A stretch of 64,000 bases of DNA from an uncultured Candidatus Entotheonella sp. (GTDB taxonomy: Bacteria > Tectomicrobia > Entotheonellia > Entotheonellales > Entotheonellaceae), in NCBI GenBank assembly GCA_958295825.1, contig OY282375.1:4222368-4286367 (forward strand). The letters run 5' to 3'. Each line of letters opens with the position of its first letter. Within the stretch, counting starts at the first letter, position 1. The translations under genes were made by a program, and so were the position numbers. This document shows, one piece after another, positions 16,219 through 26,077 of the stretch. The notes under the pieces are model-generated. The model was not told the origin of the DNA. It ran no database searches and saw only the letters and a program-made list of their open reading frames with translations.

Positions 16219-17115
16219 CTATGGCAGGAATGAGCTGAGGACCAGCGCAGCGGACAGGAGGAGGCCGAAACGCAAGTGGAGTTGGGCGGTGCCGCGCAGA
16301 GTCTGGTGCAGGTCGGGGCGTTCCGTGCTCCGCCAGACCCCGCGAGCAACGGCAACGGCTTGGGGTAGGATAAGAAGTGGGGCGAGCCAGGGCCAGGAGC
16401 CGAGTCGGGTGAATACCAGCACGGCGATGCTGGCGAAGGCGATCAGGAGCAGGGCGCAATAAAGCAGGGCAACAGGCTGCCGGCCCCACAGATGCACGAG
16501 GGTCGTCTTGCCGCTGAGGCGGTCTTCGTTGGCGTCGCGGAGGTTGTTGGCGATGAGAATAGCGGTCACCAGACAGGCGACCGGCAGGGACAGCCAGACG
16601 GCAGGCCAAGCCAGGGTTTGGGTCTGGACGTAAAAACTGCCGAGAACCATGACCGGCCCCATGAAGACGAAGACCAAGGGTTCTCCCAAGGCGACGTTGC
16701 CCAAGGGAAGGGGGCCGGCGCTGTAGCAGTAGGCAACGCCGACGCTGGCCAGACACACGACGGCCAGCGGCCAGCCGGTTTGGGTCACGAGATACACGCC
16801 AATCAGCGCCGCGAGGCCGAAGCAGGTCAGCGCGCCCCGCAGAACGGCGGCGGGCGTCAGCAGGCCACGGGCGATCACCTTGTACGGCGCTTGCACCTTA
16901 TGTTGGGCGGTGTCGGCGTCGTGGTCGGCGTATTCGTCGGTGAGGTTGGTGCCGCACTGCACGAGAACCGATCCGATCAGCACCAGGATGAATAGAAAAG
17001 GGTGGAAAATACCGGACTGGGCGGCCAATAGGCTGCCGACCAGCACCGGAACCACCGCGGCGCTGAGGGTGAAGGGCCGGATAGCTTGAAACCAAACATA
17101 CATCGATTCCCGCAT
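16219..17115 (-). CDS. menA: 1,4-dihydroxy-2-naphthoate polyprenyltransferase
   Basis: ATG 17115 (after GGGA) gives a 298-residue UbiA-family membrane protein; a longer frame reaching 17160 would overlap menB and is less likely. The first Asp-rich motif is written NLTDEYADHDAD (N-x3-D-x-x-x-D type). The second is NLRDANEDRLSGKTTL (about residue 190). Eight or so hydrophobic segments follow the family pattern. It prenylates DHNA to demethylmenaquinone in the inner membrane. It is the third gene of ubiE-menB-menA and ends 6 bases from the convergent upstream gene. Confidence 0.9.
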   Translation of the reverse strand: MRESMYVWFQAIRPFTLSAAVVPVLVGSLLAAQSGIFHPFLFILVLIGSVLVQCGTNLTDEYADHDADTAQHKVQAPYKVIARGLLTPAAVLRGALTCFGLAALIGVYLVTQTGWPLAVVCLASVGVAYCYSAGPLPLGNVALGEPLVFVFMGPVMVLGSFYVQTQTLAWPAVWLSLPVACLVTAILIANNLRDANEDRLSGKTTLVHLWGRQPVALLYCALLLIAFASIAVLVFTRLGSWPWLAPLLILPQAVAVARGVWRSTERPDLHQTLRGTAQLHLRFGLLLSAALVLSSFLP

Positions 17116-17131
17116 ACGTGTTCCCTGCTGC

Positions 17132-17929
17132 CTACCAAGGGGTTCGACGATATTTTGCAAAATCCGGTTGGCGTTTTTCGAGGAACGACGCGCGTCCCTC
17201 GGTGGCCTCGTCGCTCGTGTAGAAGAGGCTGGTGGCGCCGTGTGCTAGGGCTTGCAAGCCATAGCCGTGGTCGGTGTCGGCGTTGAAGCCGGCCTTCATG
17301 AAGCGGATCGCCGTCGGGCTCTTCGCCAGAATTTTGCGGCACCAGAGAGCCGTCTCTCCATCCAACTGTTCGCGCGGCACGACCTTGTTGACCAATCCCA
17401 TGTCCCGCGCCTCCTCGGCGCTGTATTGGTCGCACAGGTACCAGATTTCGCGGGCCTTCTTCTCGCCCACGATGCGCGCCAGGTACATGGCGCCGAAACC
17501 CGCGTCGAAACTGCCCACCTTCGGCCCCGTCTGGCCGAAAATGGCGCGGTCCGAGGCGATGGTAAGGTCGCAAATGACGTGCAGGACGTGCCCGCCGCCG
17601 ATTGCATAGCCGTCCACCTTGGCGATGACCGGCTTGGGAATTTCGCGGATCGTGCGGTGCAGGTTGCGGACTTGCAGGCGCGGCGTTCCCGACTCGTCGT
17701 TATAGCCGCCCTGGCCGCGGATTTTCTGGTCGCCGCCGGTGCAGAAATTGCCCTCCTCGCCGGTCAGCACCACCACGCCGATGCCGTCGTCGTACCAAGC
17801 GTCGTGAAACGCCTCCAGCATTTCGTCGATCGTGCGCGGGCGGAATGCGTTAAGAACCCATGGGCGGTTCATGCTCACGGTGGCTACGCCATCTTCTTTT
17901 GTGTAGATGATATCTTCGAATCCTGGCAT
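17132..17929 (-). CDS. menB: 1,4-dihydroxy-2-naphthoyl-CoA synthase
   Basis: The 265-residue crotonase-family protein starts at ATG behind GAGG. It has the MenB hallmarks [31 protein letters not shown] (oxyanion hole) and [15 protein letters not shown], plus the C-terminal tyrosine/tryptophan-rich tail [12 protein letters not shown]. It closes the naphthoate ring from o-succinylbenzoyl-CoA. It lies between the methyltransferase and prenyltransferase genes of the same pathway. menD, menC and menE are not in the window. Confidence 0.95.
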   Translation of the reverse strand: MPGFEDIIYTKEDGVATVSMNRPWVLNAFRPRTIDEMLEAFHDAWYDDGIGVVVLTGEEGNFCTGGDQKIRGQGGYNDESGTPRLQVRNLHRTIREIPKPVIAKVDGYAIGGGHVLHVICDLTIASDRAIFGQTGPKVGSFDAGFGAMYLARIVGEKKAREIWYLCDQYSAEEARDMGLVNKVVPREQLDGETALWCRKILAKSPTAIRFMKAGFNADTDHGYGLQALAHGATSLFYTSDEATEGRASFLEKRQPDFAKYRRTPW

Positions 17930-17964
17930 GTCCTACCTCATGTTCATGTGTGTGTTGACGGTGA

Positions 17965-18657
17965 TCAATCGCCTCTGTCCGGTCGGACGGCGCGGTAGAT
18001 ATACACCACGCCGCCCGTAAGAGGTCGGGCCTGAATATCGGTGAAATTCTGCTCCCGCATGGCCTGCATGAAGCGGACGCCGGCGGGAAAGACCGCCGCC
18101 GTGCGGGGCAGATAAGCATAGGCTTCCGAGTGCCCCGACAGCCAGCCGCCAAGGCGTGGCAGCAGATAGCGTGAATAGAAGCGATACAGGGGCCCGAAAA
18201 CGGCGCCCTGCGGCTGACCGAATTCCAGCACCACGGCCACCCCGCCGGGACGCAGCACGCGGTACATCTCCCCCAGGGCCGTGGCCAGACACCCGACGTT
18301 GCGCAGGCCGAAAGCGACGCTCACCGCATCGAAGGAAGCGTCGCGGAAGGGCAGGCGCTGCGCGTCGGCAAGGGCAAAGGCGATGGGCGCCCGGTGTCGG
18401 GCGGCCTTGCACCGGCCCCGTGCCAGCATGGCGTCGCAAAAGTCGGTGGCAACGACCCGCCCATCCCGCCCGGCAAAGGCCAGCGCGAGGTCTGCGGTGC
18501 CGCTGCACAGGTCCAGGATGGTCGCGCTGCGCCGCAAGCCGCTCGCCGTCACCGTCCGGCGCCGCCAGTAATGATGCAGCCCCAGGCTCAACACGCTGTT
18601 GAGCCGGTCGTATCGCCCGGCGATGGCGGCGAACATGTCCTTTACGGTCTCTCCCAT
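17965..18657 (-). CDS. ubiE: Demethylmenaquinone methyltransferase
   Basis: AGGAGG precedes ATG 18657, giving 230 residues. The SAM-binding core is ILDLCSGTADLALAFAG (motif I), with FALADAQRLPFRDASFDAVSVAFGLRNV and EMYRVLRPGGVAVVLEFGQP, all classical UbiE/MenG features. It methylates demethylmenaquinone (and ubiquinone precursors in bacteria that make both). As the operon also has menB and menA, menaquinone is the likely product. It is the first gene of the operon. No clear promoter was picked in the 80 bases upstream. Confidence 0.92.
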   Translation of the reverse strand: MGETVKDMFAAIAGRYDRLNSVLSLGLHHYWRRRTVTASGLRRSATILDLCSGTADLALAFAGRDGRVVATDFCDAMLARGRCKAARHRAPIAFALADAQRLPFRDASFDAVSVAFGLRNVGCLATALGEMYRVLRPGGVAVVLEFGQPQGAVFGPLYRFYSRYLLPRLGGWLSGHSEAYAYLPRTAAVFPAGVRFMQAMREQNFTDIQARPLTGGVVYIYRAVRPDRGD

Positions 18658-18840
18658 ACGCCTCCTGCGCTTGCGGACGGGGCGCAATCCCAATGTCCCG
18701 ATGCTTGCGACAACGGATATTATTCAGTATATGGAACGGGTCGGCAATCACCTTGCAGAACCACAGTTGTGGAACCACAGGATATCTGGCAGTTTTGCCA
18801 GCATTCCTGTGTTTTTGGTTTGTGCCAGAATTCCTGTGTA

Positions 18841-18891
18841 ACATGGCAAGGGCTTTCGTCTCGCTCGGTGAATGACGAAAGCCCGCCATGT
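18841..18891. repeat. 51-bp near-perfect palindrome
   Basis: ACATGGC (18841-18847) pairs with GCCATGT (18885-18891), and GGGCTTTCGTC (18850-18860) pairs with GACGAAAGCCC (18874-18884), leaving a 13-base loop. There is no U-run, so it is not a typical terminator. It sits 2 bases from the end of a degraded IS5-type copy. Confidence 0.7.
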
Positions 18892-18893
18892 TA

Positions 18894-19440
18894 GGCTCAG
18901 GACTCATAATCAGAAGATAACCGTGGCGGCAAGACAGATGGCGCTGTAGGGCGATGCGGCGCCAATCTTTGAGTCTGCCGAACAGGCGCTCGATGAGATG
19001 GCGTCTTGTACAACTCGGTGTCGTAGATGATGGGCTCTTTGCGCCTGGCGCAACCTTGGAATACACGACGCCATGTTGCGCTTGGCAAGCGCCTGACGCA
19101 ACCGCTTGCTGTCATAACCCTCGCCGGCAATCAGCACGTCGGCCTCCGGCAATGCGGGCTGCGCCATGTCCGCCCCGCGATAGTCGCTGACCTGACCCGC
19201 AGTCAACACCATGACAACAGGCTATGCCGTTGCAGACCGCGTGACGTTTCGAGTTGAGTGCGCCTCGGCTGCGTCCGATGTCGCACGAAAAGTCCCCTTT
19301 ATGAGCAGGCTGGCGGCGGCGCTTTCGGAAGCCAAGGTCTGAAAGATATGGTTAAGACCCGGGCCTTGCTCCAACGTACGAAGCGGTTGCAGAAGGTCTT
19401 GGGAGGACCGTAGCAGGCGGGGGCGTCCGCATCACCTCAG
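18894..19440 (-). mobile_element. Degraded IS5-family copy (type A), transposase 5' part lost
   Basis: The right-hand terminal sequence GGCTCAGGACTCATAA begins at 18894. Minus-strand translation in broken frames gives recognisable transposase pieces (VLTAGQVSDYRGAD, LIAGEGYDS, RHLIERLFGRLKDWRRIA) matching the copies at 21552 and 26078. The upstream coding part is missing. The IS similarity stops near 19440, right beside the motif GGCTTTGCACAAAAAGTC. The segment that should hold the first catalytic Asp is absent (...SESAAASLL...). Confidence 0.75.
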
Positions 19441-19442
19441 CC

Positions 19443-19460
19443 GGCTTTGCACAAAAAGTC
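19443..19460 (+). repeat. Recurrent 18-bp motif at an IS breakpoint
   Basis: GGCTTTGCACAAAAAGTC. Identical copies occur at 44051-44068 and, inverted, 27666-27683, with a partial copy at 22008-22024. Three of the four sit at a truncation or deletion junction of a mobile element. The following 160 bases to 19624 hold no gene. Confidence 0.8.
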
Positions 19461-19624
19461 GGTCGCTGACCGACTGGAAGCAAGGTATTCAGGTGGGCTG
19501 GAATTTTTACATTTTTGTCGTGCTGCAGGTTGAACGCGGACTTGCTTGGTGAGGGTCAAAAGCGGTTTTAGCACAATGCAAAATGCGGGAATTATGACAG
19601 TCGGTCCATCTTGAGGAGGATAGT

Positions 19625-21537
19625 TTACCAGTTTAGACTCAGACTAAGAACCACGCGAGTCGCCCGTTCGCTGCTCAATTCGGCGTGCAAGGCGATGTGT
19701 GTTGTCAGTGGAACCTCCAATTTTCCTCCCCACGCGGCCTGGAATTGGCCACGGTAGCCGGCCGACTCGGCGCCCACGTAAGCCCATGCACGAAGACCTG
19801 CCCAATGCGCGGTCAGGCCTAGGTGCGGGCGCAATCGCGCATGGGGGGACAGCGCGTGAATTGCCAAGTCTGCCATGGCATATCCGACAATCGCTGGATG
19901 CCACGATTTGGCGTAACCGACGCCAAAGCTCGCCGTGCTATCGTAGACAGGCTTTCCCTCGGTCTCGCCCCGAACAATGCCGACGTGCAACTGCCAGGAC
20001 AACGGATTTTCGCCGACGAGTCGAACGGGTAACGTGTTAAGGCTGGAAATACGAATGAGGTCCAGTTGATCGAGAAAAATCCGGCGTCGGTCTTCGAGGA
20101 GTCCCACTGCAACGTCCAAGAGCACCAGTTCGCCACCTTCCATGCTGCGGCCCACGCGTTCCAATTGAAAGGCGACCACGTCAGGCGGAGAAAGGGAGCC
20201 TCATCTGCAGTGCCGACGGCCGCGCTGACTCCCAGCGCCATAGGGTGTGATCCGTCAGCGGGGGAAGGCAGGACCGATATGTCGGGAGTGAGCCTCGGCT
20301 GCGTCGGCAATTGCAAGCGGGTCAGCAATGCCTCTCTTTTGAGGTGCTGGAGTGCCGATTCGTCCGTTGTCTTGCGGGACATGAGTCGGTATTTGTGAAA
20401 GGCAAGCAGACTGTCCAAGACAACGATCTTGCGCTCGTTACTGAGCCCCTTCAAGCGGGTGTCGAGAGAGGACGGCCCGTCTCGAAGAATGGCATTCATT
20501 GCCCTGACTTCCTGCTTTGTCAGTAGTTGCATCCAGTGCATCAGCGTACGCTTGCTGGAAGGAATGAACCGGACGGCCGCCACGAGATTGCCCTTCCCTG
20601 AGCGTTGCCTCGCCGCGTCGATTGCGTTTAGCCGATGAAACAATTGAACGGGCAGGTACCACAATCGCGCTCGTTCAATGATCAGGTCGTCTACCGCGAG
20701 GTCCACCAATTCTGCCAAGCGAAGCGCGCAGTTTCTGGTAAGGAAATAGTAGACGAATTTCCTGCCGATGATTTCCCAGATATGCAGAATCAGCAGAGTG
20801 CGTTGATGGTCCGACAGGGCGAGTCTATAGTCCCATATATCCCGAAACTCCGTGTGAGAATAGACGATGTCCTGGGTGTAGAAATACCGGTCGGAGAAGC
20901 CGGCCTCATAGCCGCCGAGGAGTCCCCGTACAACATAGCGGAGTGCGTTTTCGTTCTCGGGAATCAAGGCGCCGTAATTGAGGGTGAGATCGAACAGGCC
21001 GTAATCATCGTCAGCTGAATCGGTATTGAGCTTGAGCAGCGCGTGTCCGAACGTGGAGGCGGGGTTACCCAGATAACCGCTGACAAGAAGCAGGCTGACG
21101 GATTTAACGCGGTCAAGAAGCGCCCAGTTTGACAAGTGCTGACAGTGAGGTTCGTTCAGCAAGTAGCCCGGCAGGGATAGTTGACGGGAAAGCCAATAGT
21201 ACCGAGCCGGAAATCGGCACCGAGGATGTGCATCGGTGTCTTGCAGCCAAGGGAGGAAATATGCCTCAAGCGTGGCGCGCAATTCGGCTTGCGGATCGCT
21301 TCTGCCATCAGGCGACAGGAAGAAGTCGTCGGTTAAGACAACGCTTTGGGGCAGGCGCCTCTCATGATGCAACAGCTTGAGACAAGTGGGATGGTGGGTC
21401 AGATCAAGACGAGCCGCAACCTGCAGTGCTTCCGTCAACGGGGAAGCTTGCGCAGGGAGTGCACACGGGAGGTGCACAAGACAAAACAACAGTGAGCCCG
21501 TTGCATAACCCCACAAGCTCACTGCTGATGGATGCAC
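19625..21537 (-). pseudogene. DUF4105 (Lnb N-terminal periplasmic) family protein, split by a frameshift
   Basis: The 5' part (21537 to about 20180) has a signal peptide (SLLFCLVHLPCALPAQA) and the DUF4105 pattern: ASTFGHALLKLN (conserved His), YGALIPENENALRYVVRGLLGGYEAGF and YYFLTRNCALRLAELVD (conserved Asn-Cys). The frame is then lost. The 3' part continues in another frame from about 20180 to the stop at 19625 (LERVGRSMEGGELVLLDVAV...VVLSLSLNW), a beta-rich C-terminal domain. One single-base change near 20150-20185 would restore a protein of about 635 residues. The family is periplasmic and thought hydrolase-like; its role here is unknown. It is wedged between two IS5-type copies. Confidence 0.75.
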
Positions 21538-21551
21538 TGTAAAAGGAAAGA

Positions 21552-22235
21552 TTAGGTTCAGGACTCATAACCAGAAACTAACCGTGGCAGCTATGCAGAT
21601 GGCACTGAAGAACGTATGCGCACAGCGGTCGTAACGAGTGGCGATGCGGCACCAATCCTTCAGCCTGCCAAACAGGCGTTCGATGAGGTTACGGCTCTTG
21701 TACAACTCGGTGCCGTAGACGATGGGCTCTTTGCGCTTGGCGCGGCCCGGAATGCAGGACTTGATGCCACGTTCGGCAAGGGCCTCGCGCAACCTGTCGC
21801 TGTCATAACCCTTGTCGGCTATCAGGACAGCGGCTTTCGGTAGGGCGTCAAGTACCGTATCAGCCCTGCGGTAGTCGCTGACCTGCCCCGCCGTCAACCG
21901 CAGCACGACGGGCTTGCCATCGCCGTCGCAGACGGCGTGGAGCTTCGAGTTCAGCCCGCCCCGGGTGCGTCCGATGCAGCGCGAAAGCCCCCCTTTTTCA
22001 GCAAGCTGGCTTTTGTGCAAAGCCACCTCAGCCCGTTTCGGATGGCGTGGATGATGCCGCTGATGACTTTTCGGTCATTAGAGGCGCGGGACGCCCCGGA
22101 CCTTGTTGGGAAAAGGGGTTTGAGTCGGTCCAATTGCGCCTCGGCGAGCCAAGCGTGGTGTTCGCATATGGATGAACCTTTCATGGCGTCAGAGCTTGAA
22201 TCCCATCTGATACCCAACTATATCCTTTGATGCAA
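21552..22235 (-). mobile_element. IS5-family copy (type A) with internal deletion
   Basis: The terminal sequence GGTTCAGGACTCATAA starts near 21552. The transposase is read on the minus strand. Its N-terminal part (22217 downward: AQLDRLKPLFPTRSG..., HAIRNGLRW) is joined directly to SLLKKGGF, losing about 50 residues including the first catalytic Asp. A frameshift follows before the C-terminal part (about 22000 to 21565: RTRGGLNSKLHAVCDGDGKPVVLRL...RLFGRLKDWCRIATRYDRCAHTFFSAI). The junction carries the TTTGCACAAAA motif (22008-22024). It cannot encode an active enzyme. Confidence 0.85.
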
Positions 22236-22342
22236 TGGGTCTGTTACACGCATTAACTTGACCAAATTCTTACAAAGCGAGCTAAGGCACCGAGGCCAAC
22301 CAATTACATCAGGGCCAGCCACGGCACGAAAGGAGACGGCGC

Positions 22343-24301
22343 TTGGGGATAGCAGCGGACATCGTCATCATCGTCGTCACCGCCTTGCTGGGCGGGCTGG
22401 CGGCGCAGCGGGTCAAGCAGCCGCTGGTGCTGGGCTACATCCTCGCCGGCGTGGTCGTCGGGCCGTATGGCTTTGCGGCGGTCTCCGACATGCACGAGAT
22501 CGAGTTGCTGGCCGAAATCGGCGTAGCGCTCCTGTTGTTCGCCCTTGGACTGGAATTCTCATTCCGGGATTTGCGTCCGGTGCGCGGCATTGCCCTGGTC
22601 GGCACGCCCATCCAGATCGTCATCACCATCGCGTATGGTTTTGCGCTCGGAACCTGGCTGGGTTGGGAATGGCGGCCGGCGCTTTGGTTCGGCGCCCTGA
22701 TCTCGTTGTCGAGCACCATGGTGGTGCTGAGAACCCTGATGAGCCAGGGCAGGATGGGCACGCTGTCCAGCCGGGTGATGGTCGGCGTGCTGATCGTGCA
22801 GGACCTCGCGGTGGTGCCGCTGATGATCATCCTGCCACAGTTGCACGACCCGCAGACCGGCCTGGCCCTGCTCGGGCTCGCGGCGCTAAAGGCGGCCCTC
22901 TTCCTGGGGCTGACGATCGGCGTCGGCATCCGCCTACTGCCCCGCCTGATGGTGTACATCGCCAGTTGGAATTCGCGCGAGCTCTTCCTGCTGTCCATCA
23001 CCGCCATCGGCTTGGGGATCGGCTATGCCACGCACCTGGTCGGGCTGTCCTTCGCCTTGGGCGCCTTCGTGGCGGGGATGGTGCTGAGCGAATCGGACTA
23101 CGGCCATCAAGCCCTCAGCGACATCCTCCCCCTGCGCGACCTCTTCGGGCTGCTGTTCTTCGCCTCCGTCGGCATGCTCTTCGACCCGGCGTTCCTGTTC
23201 GCCCACCTGCGGGAGGTGGGGCTCCTGGTGCCCCTCATCATGATGGGCAAGATGCTGGTATTTGGTACCTTGCCTCGCTTTTTCGGGTATCGGAACGTCG
23301 TTCCCCTGGCTGTTGCCCTGACCCTGTTTCAGGTCGGCGAGTTTTCGTTCGTGCTGGCTCGAGTGGGCCTCAAGGCGGGGGCGATCGGCGCCGAGTTGTA
23401 CGCGTTGGTGCTGACCACCGCCATCGCGACGATCGTCCTGACGCCCGTTCTGTCAGGCTTCACGGCGCCGCTGTACGCCCTGCGCAGGCGGTGGTTCCGG
23501 TTTGAGGCACTGCAGTCCGTCAACCTGCCCGAGCGGGGCTTGCGGGACCACGTGGTAATTGCAGGCGGCGGGCGGGTGGGCCAGTGTGTAGCACAGGTGC
23601 TGCGGCGCTTCGAGGTGGGGTTCGTGCTCATCGAGCTCGATGCCCGGCGCGTGGAGCAGGCCAAGGCCGCCGGCTGGCCGATCATTTCCGGCGACGCTAG
23701 TCAAGGGGTCGTGCTGGAAGCCGCCGGCATTGTCGATGCCCGACTGCTCCTGATCACGACGCCCGCCATCGTCACGGCGCAGGGCATCGTGGATCAGGTT
23801 CGCCAGTTGAAGCCGGGGCTGCACATCGTGGCCAGGGCCGAGGGGCTGGAACACATGGACTTGCTGTACGACCGCGGCGTGTACGAGGTCGTGCAGCCGG
23901 AGTTTGAAGCCGGGCTGGAGATCACTCGCCAGGCGCTGGTCCACCTGGACCTGCCGGCTATTGAAATCCAGAACTTTACGGACGCCATTCACAAGGAACA
24001 CTACGCCCCGCTGTACCAGCCGCCCACCGACTCCCGTGTCATCGCCCAGCTGCGCCGCACCCCGCGCCTGTTAGACTTGACGTGGGTCGCCCTGCAGCCG
24101 GACAGCCCGCTCATCGGACGAACACTGCGGGAGATGGAGATTCGCAGCCAAACGGGCGCCACGGTCGTCGGCGTCATGCGCGCGGGCGAACTGCATGCTA
24201 ACCCAGACATCGATTTTCGATTTGCCAGCGAGGATTTGGCCGCGGTGATCGGGCGGCCCGAACAGTTGGCGGCCTTTCAGGCGTTGGCTGCCGCTTCGTA
24301 A
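22343..24301 (+). CDS. CPA2-type monovalent cation:proton antiporter with TrkA-N domain (KefB-like)
   Basis: The start is TTG 22343 behind AGGAG. The 652-residue protein has about 12 membrane helices (1-385) with [17 protein letters not shown] and [11 protein letters not shown] at the N-terminus and a [11 protein letters not shown] segment typical of the CPA2 exchanger fold. A cytosolic Rossmann TrkA-N/RCK domain ([18 protein letters not shown], about 400-520) and a C-terminal TrkA-C domain (about 570-650) follow. It exchanges K+ or Na+ for H+ in the inner membrane under nucleotide control. No KefF/G-like partner is present. The gene starts about 100 bases after a dead IS copy. Confidence 0.9.
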   Translation: MGIAADIVIIVVTALLGGLAAQRVKQPLVLGYILAGVVVGPYGFAAVSDMHEIELLAEIGVALLLFALGLEFSFRDLRPVRGIALVGTPIQIVITIAYGFALGTWLGWEWRPALWFGALISLSSTMVVLRTLMSQGRMGTLSSRVMVGVLIVQDLAVVPLMIILPQLHDPQTGLALLGLAALKAALFLGLTIGVGIRLLPRLMVYIASWNSRELFLLSITAIGLGIGYATHLVGLSFALGAFVAGMVLSESDYGHQALSDILPLRDLFGLLFFASVGMLFDPAFLFAHLREVGLLVPLIMMGKMLVFGTLPRFFGYRNVVPLAVALTLFQVGEFSFVLARVGLKAGAIGAELYALVLTTAIATIVLTPVLSGFTAPLYALRRRWFRFEALQSVNLPERGLRDHVVIAGGGRVGQCVAQVLRRFEVGFVLIELDARRVEQAKAAGWPIISGDASQGVVLEAAGIVDARLLLITTPAIVTAQGIVDQVRQLKPGLHIVARAEGLEHMDLLYDRGVYEVVQPEFEAGLEITRQALVHLDLPAIEIQNFTDAIHKEHYAPLYQPPTDSRVIAQLRRTPRLLDLTWVALQPDSPLIGRTLREMEIRSQTGATVVGVMRAGELHANPDIDFRFASEDLAAVIGRPEQLAAFQALAAAS

Positions 24302-24303
24302 AG

Positions 24304-24331
24304 AAGGGGTACGGCGAGCGCCGCACCCCTT
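24304..24331 (-). terminator. Hairpin between convergent kefB-like and thiolase genes
   Basis: The stem AAGGGGT-CGGCG / CGCCG-ACCCCTT (one bulge each side) is followed on the minus strand by CTTCTTTA. It lies in the 54-base gap between two converging genes and can serve the thiolase transcript, perhaps both. Confidence 0.6.
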
Positions 24332-24355
24332 GTGGAACAGGTGGCAGGATTGGAA

Positions 24356-25618
24356 TTACGCGACGTTTTCCAGCATCAGCGAGACGACCGTGCGGTCGTC
24401 GCCACCCATGTTGGCGGTCAGGCCGGTGTGGATGTCCTTCTGAATCTGATAGTCGCCGCACAGGCCCTTCATCTGACGGTAAACCTCGGCTGCCTGCTTG
24501 ACACCAGTGGCGCCGACCGGGTGGCCGAACCCTACCAGGCCACCGCCGGGGTTGACCGGCACGCTGCCTTCCAGGGAGGTATCGCCGGAGCGCAGCAGGT
24601 CGATGCCCTTGCCGGGCTCGGCGAACCCGATGGCCTCGTACATCATCAACTCGGCGATCGTGAAACAGTCGTGGACCTCGGCCATCTGTACGTCCTGCGG
24701 CGTGATGCCGCCGTCCTGCATGGCCTCGGCGGCGGCTTCGGCGGCGGTGTCGAGGCGCAGCAGATCGTTCACCTGCCCCAGCGGGTTGGTGCAGAAACCG
24801 TACGACTTCAGTTGCACACAGTCCCGCCGCGCCCGGCCCAGCCGCTCTAGGCCCGTTTCGCTGACGATGATCAGCGCCGCGGCGCCGTCGCTCACCTGCG
24901 AGCAATCGCTGACCTTGAGGTGCTCGTGCAACTCCGGGTTCTGCAGGATGTTCGGGTTGGAGTCGCTGGTCGTGGCGGCCTGTTCGAGGGTCATCTTGAC
25001 GGTGTGCATGTGGGCTAGGGGGTTGCGGTTGGCGTTGGCGTACGCCTTGACGGAAAAATGCGCCAGATCGCGGTCGGTGAGGCCGTAGGTTTCCTTGTAC
25101 GCCTTGGCACGGCGGGCGAGCAGGGCGGGAAAGGTGAAATCGTCGATGGAGCGCTCACTGGCGTAGTGCGCGGCGCGCGCCAAGTAATCGGCGCCCTCGC
25201 GGGCCCGCACCGTTGTCTGCACTTCGGCGCCGACGACCAGCACGACGTCCAGGCCGGCCTGGATGGCCTCGATGGCGCCCACGATGCCGACGCCGCCGGA
25301 AGCGCATGCCGCCTCGACCCGCGCGCAGCCGACGCCCGCCAGTCGTTCGTCCGCCCGCGCCAGCATGGCGCCGAGGAAGCCCTGATTGGAAAACAGCTCG
25401 CCGGCAAAATTGCCGATGTAGCCACGCTGGATGAGGCTCGGGTCGATGGCATTGTCGCCCAACAACTGGCGGATGACCGTGACAATGTGGTCCTCAAGCG
25501 TCGGATTCTCCTTGACGCCGTAATCCGGGTGCCCCTTGGCGATAAAGTTGGGACTGCCCTTGCCGATGAACGGCGTAACCGCTTGGGCTGCGATGAATGC
25601 CGGGCGTACTGGTCGCAT
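24356..25618 (-). CDS. Thiolase-family acyl-CoA acetyltransferase (SCP2/thiolase type)
   Basis: ATG 25618 is preceded by AGGAG and gives 420 residues. The nucleophile is Cys105 in VEAACASGGVGIV. The C-terminal active-site strings are MAEVHDCFTIAELMMYEAIG and NPGGGLVGFGHPVGATG (the GHP histidine). The form AEVHDCFTIAE is typical of SCP-x-like thiolases, often acting on branched or aromatic acyl-CoA, rather than the biosynthetic acetoacetyl-CoA thiolases. No CoA ligase or DUF35 partner is adjacent, so the substrate is unknown. Confidence 0.85.
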   Translation of the reverse strand: MRPVRPAFIAAQAVTPFIGKGSPNFIAKGHPDYGVKENPTLEDHIVTVIRQLLGDNAIDPSLIQRGYIGNFAGELFSNQGFLGAMLARADERLAGVGCARVEAACASGGVGIVGAIEAIQAGLDVVLVVGAEVQTTVRAREGADYLARAAHYASERSIDDFTFPALLARRAKAYKETYGLTDRDLAHFSVKAYANANRNPLAHMHTVKMTLEQAATTSDSNPNILQNPELHEHLKVSDCSQVSDGAAALIIVSETGLERLGRARRDCVQLKSYGFCTNPLGQVNDLLRLDTAAEAAAEAMQDGGITPQDVQMAEVHDCFTIAELMMYEAIGFAEPGKGIDLLRSGDTSLEGSVPVNPGGGLVGFGHPVGATGVKQAAEVYRQMKGLCGDYQIQKDIHTGLTANMGGDDRTVVSLMLENVA

Positions 25619-25690
25619 AATGCTCTCCTGAGGCGATGAGGCACGGCAGGTGCCCCGCGTGGGTTGTGGCCCTTGGGTCTTCGGAGCGGC

Positions 25691-25719
25691 AGTATACACG
25701 GCGGTTCGGAGCCCCTCAA
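25691..25719 (-). promoter_or_regulatory. Sigma70-type promoter for the thiolase gene
   Basis: Read on the minus strand: TTGAGG, a 17-base spacer and TATACT, about 75 bases before the ATG at 25618. Spacing is ideal and the -10 is close to consensus. Confidence 0.6.
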
Positions 25720-26077
25720 GACGATGTGCAGCGTCGATTTACTGACCCCGATGGAGCCGTCGCTGCGAATCCAGGCACGCATGCCGGGCGGAGAAACTGC
25801 ATGTGTCCGACGCCGAAGATTCGCGTAGAAAAGAGCAATTGAGTTCAGAAATCCTGCAGACCAGTTGGTCGAGCGCAACCTGAGATGACACGTAATGGAT
25901 GGGCGAGGCATTCATATGGACTACAAAGTACCTCTTAATCCTGATCCAAGCCGAGGGCGGATACGGTGACCTCTCCTGTGCTGCCAGAATTGGTCACGGT
26001 AAGGGAACTCCATATCCGAAGCATTGGCGAACGTTCAAGATGCGCTCGCTGCGGTTATTGAACTTCGGAATTTCCTA
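25720..26077. other. Intergenic stretch without a recognised gene
   Basis: Short frames only. Nothing resembling a known family was seen between the thiolase promoter and the IS copy starting at 26078. Confidence 0.5.

Noticed and set aside
17933..19066. 377-codon minus-strand frame crossing ubiE and an IS remnant
   Set aside because: It joins IS transposase residues to an out-of-frame reading of ubiE; the ubiE frame has the SAM motifs.
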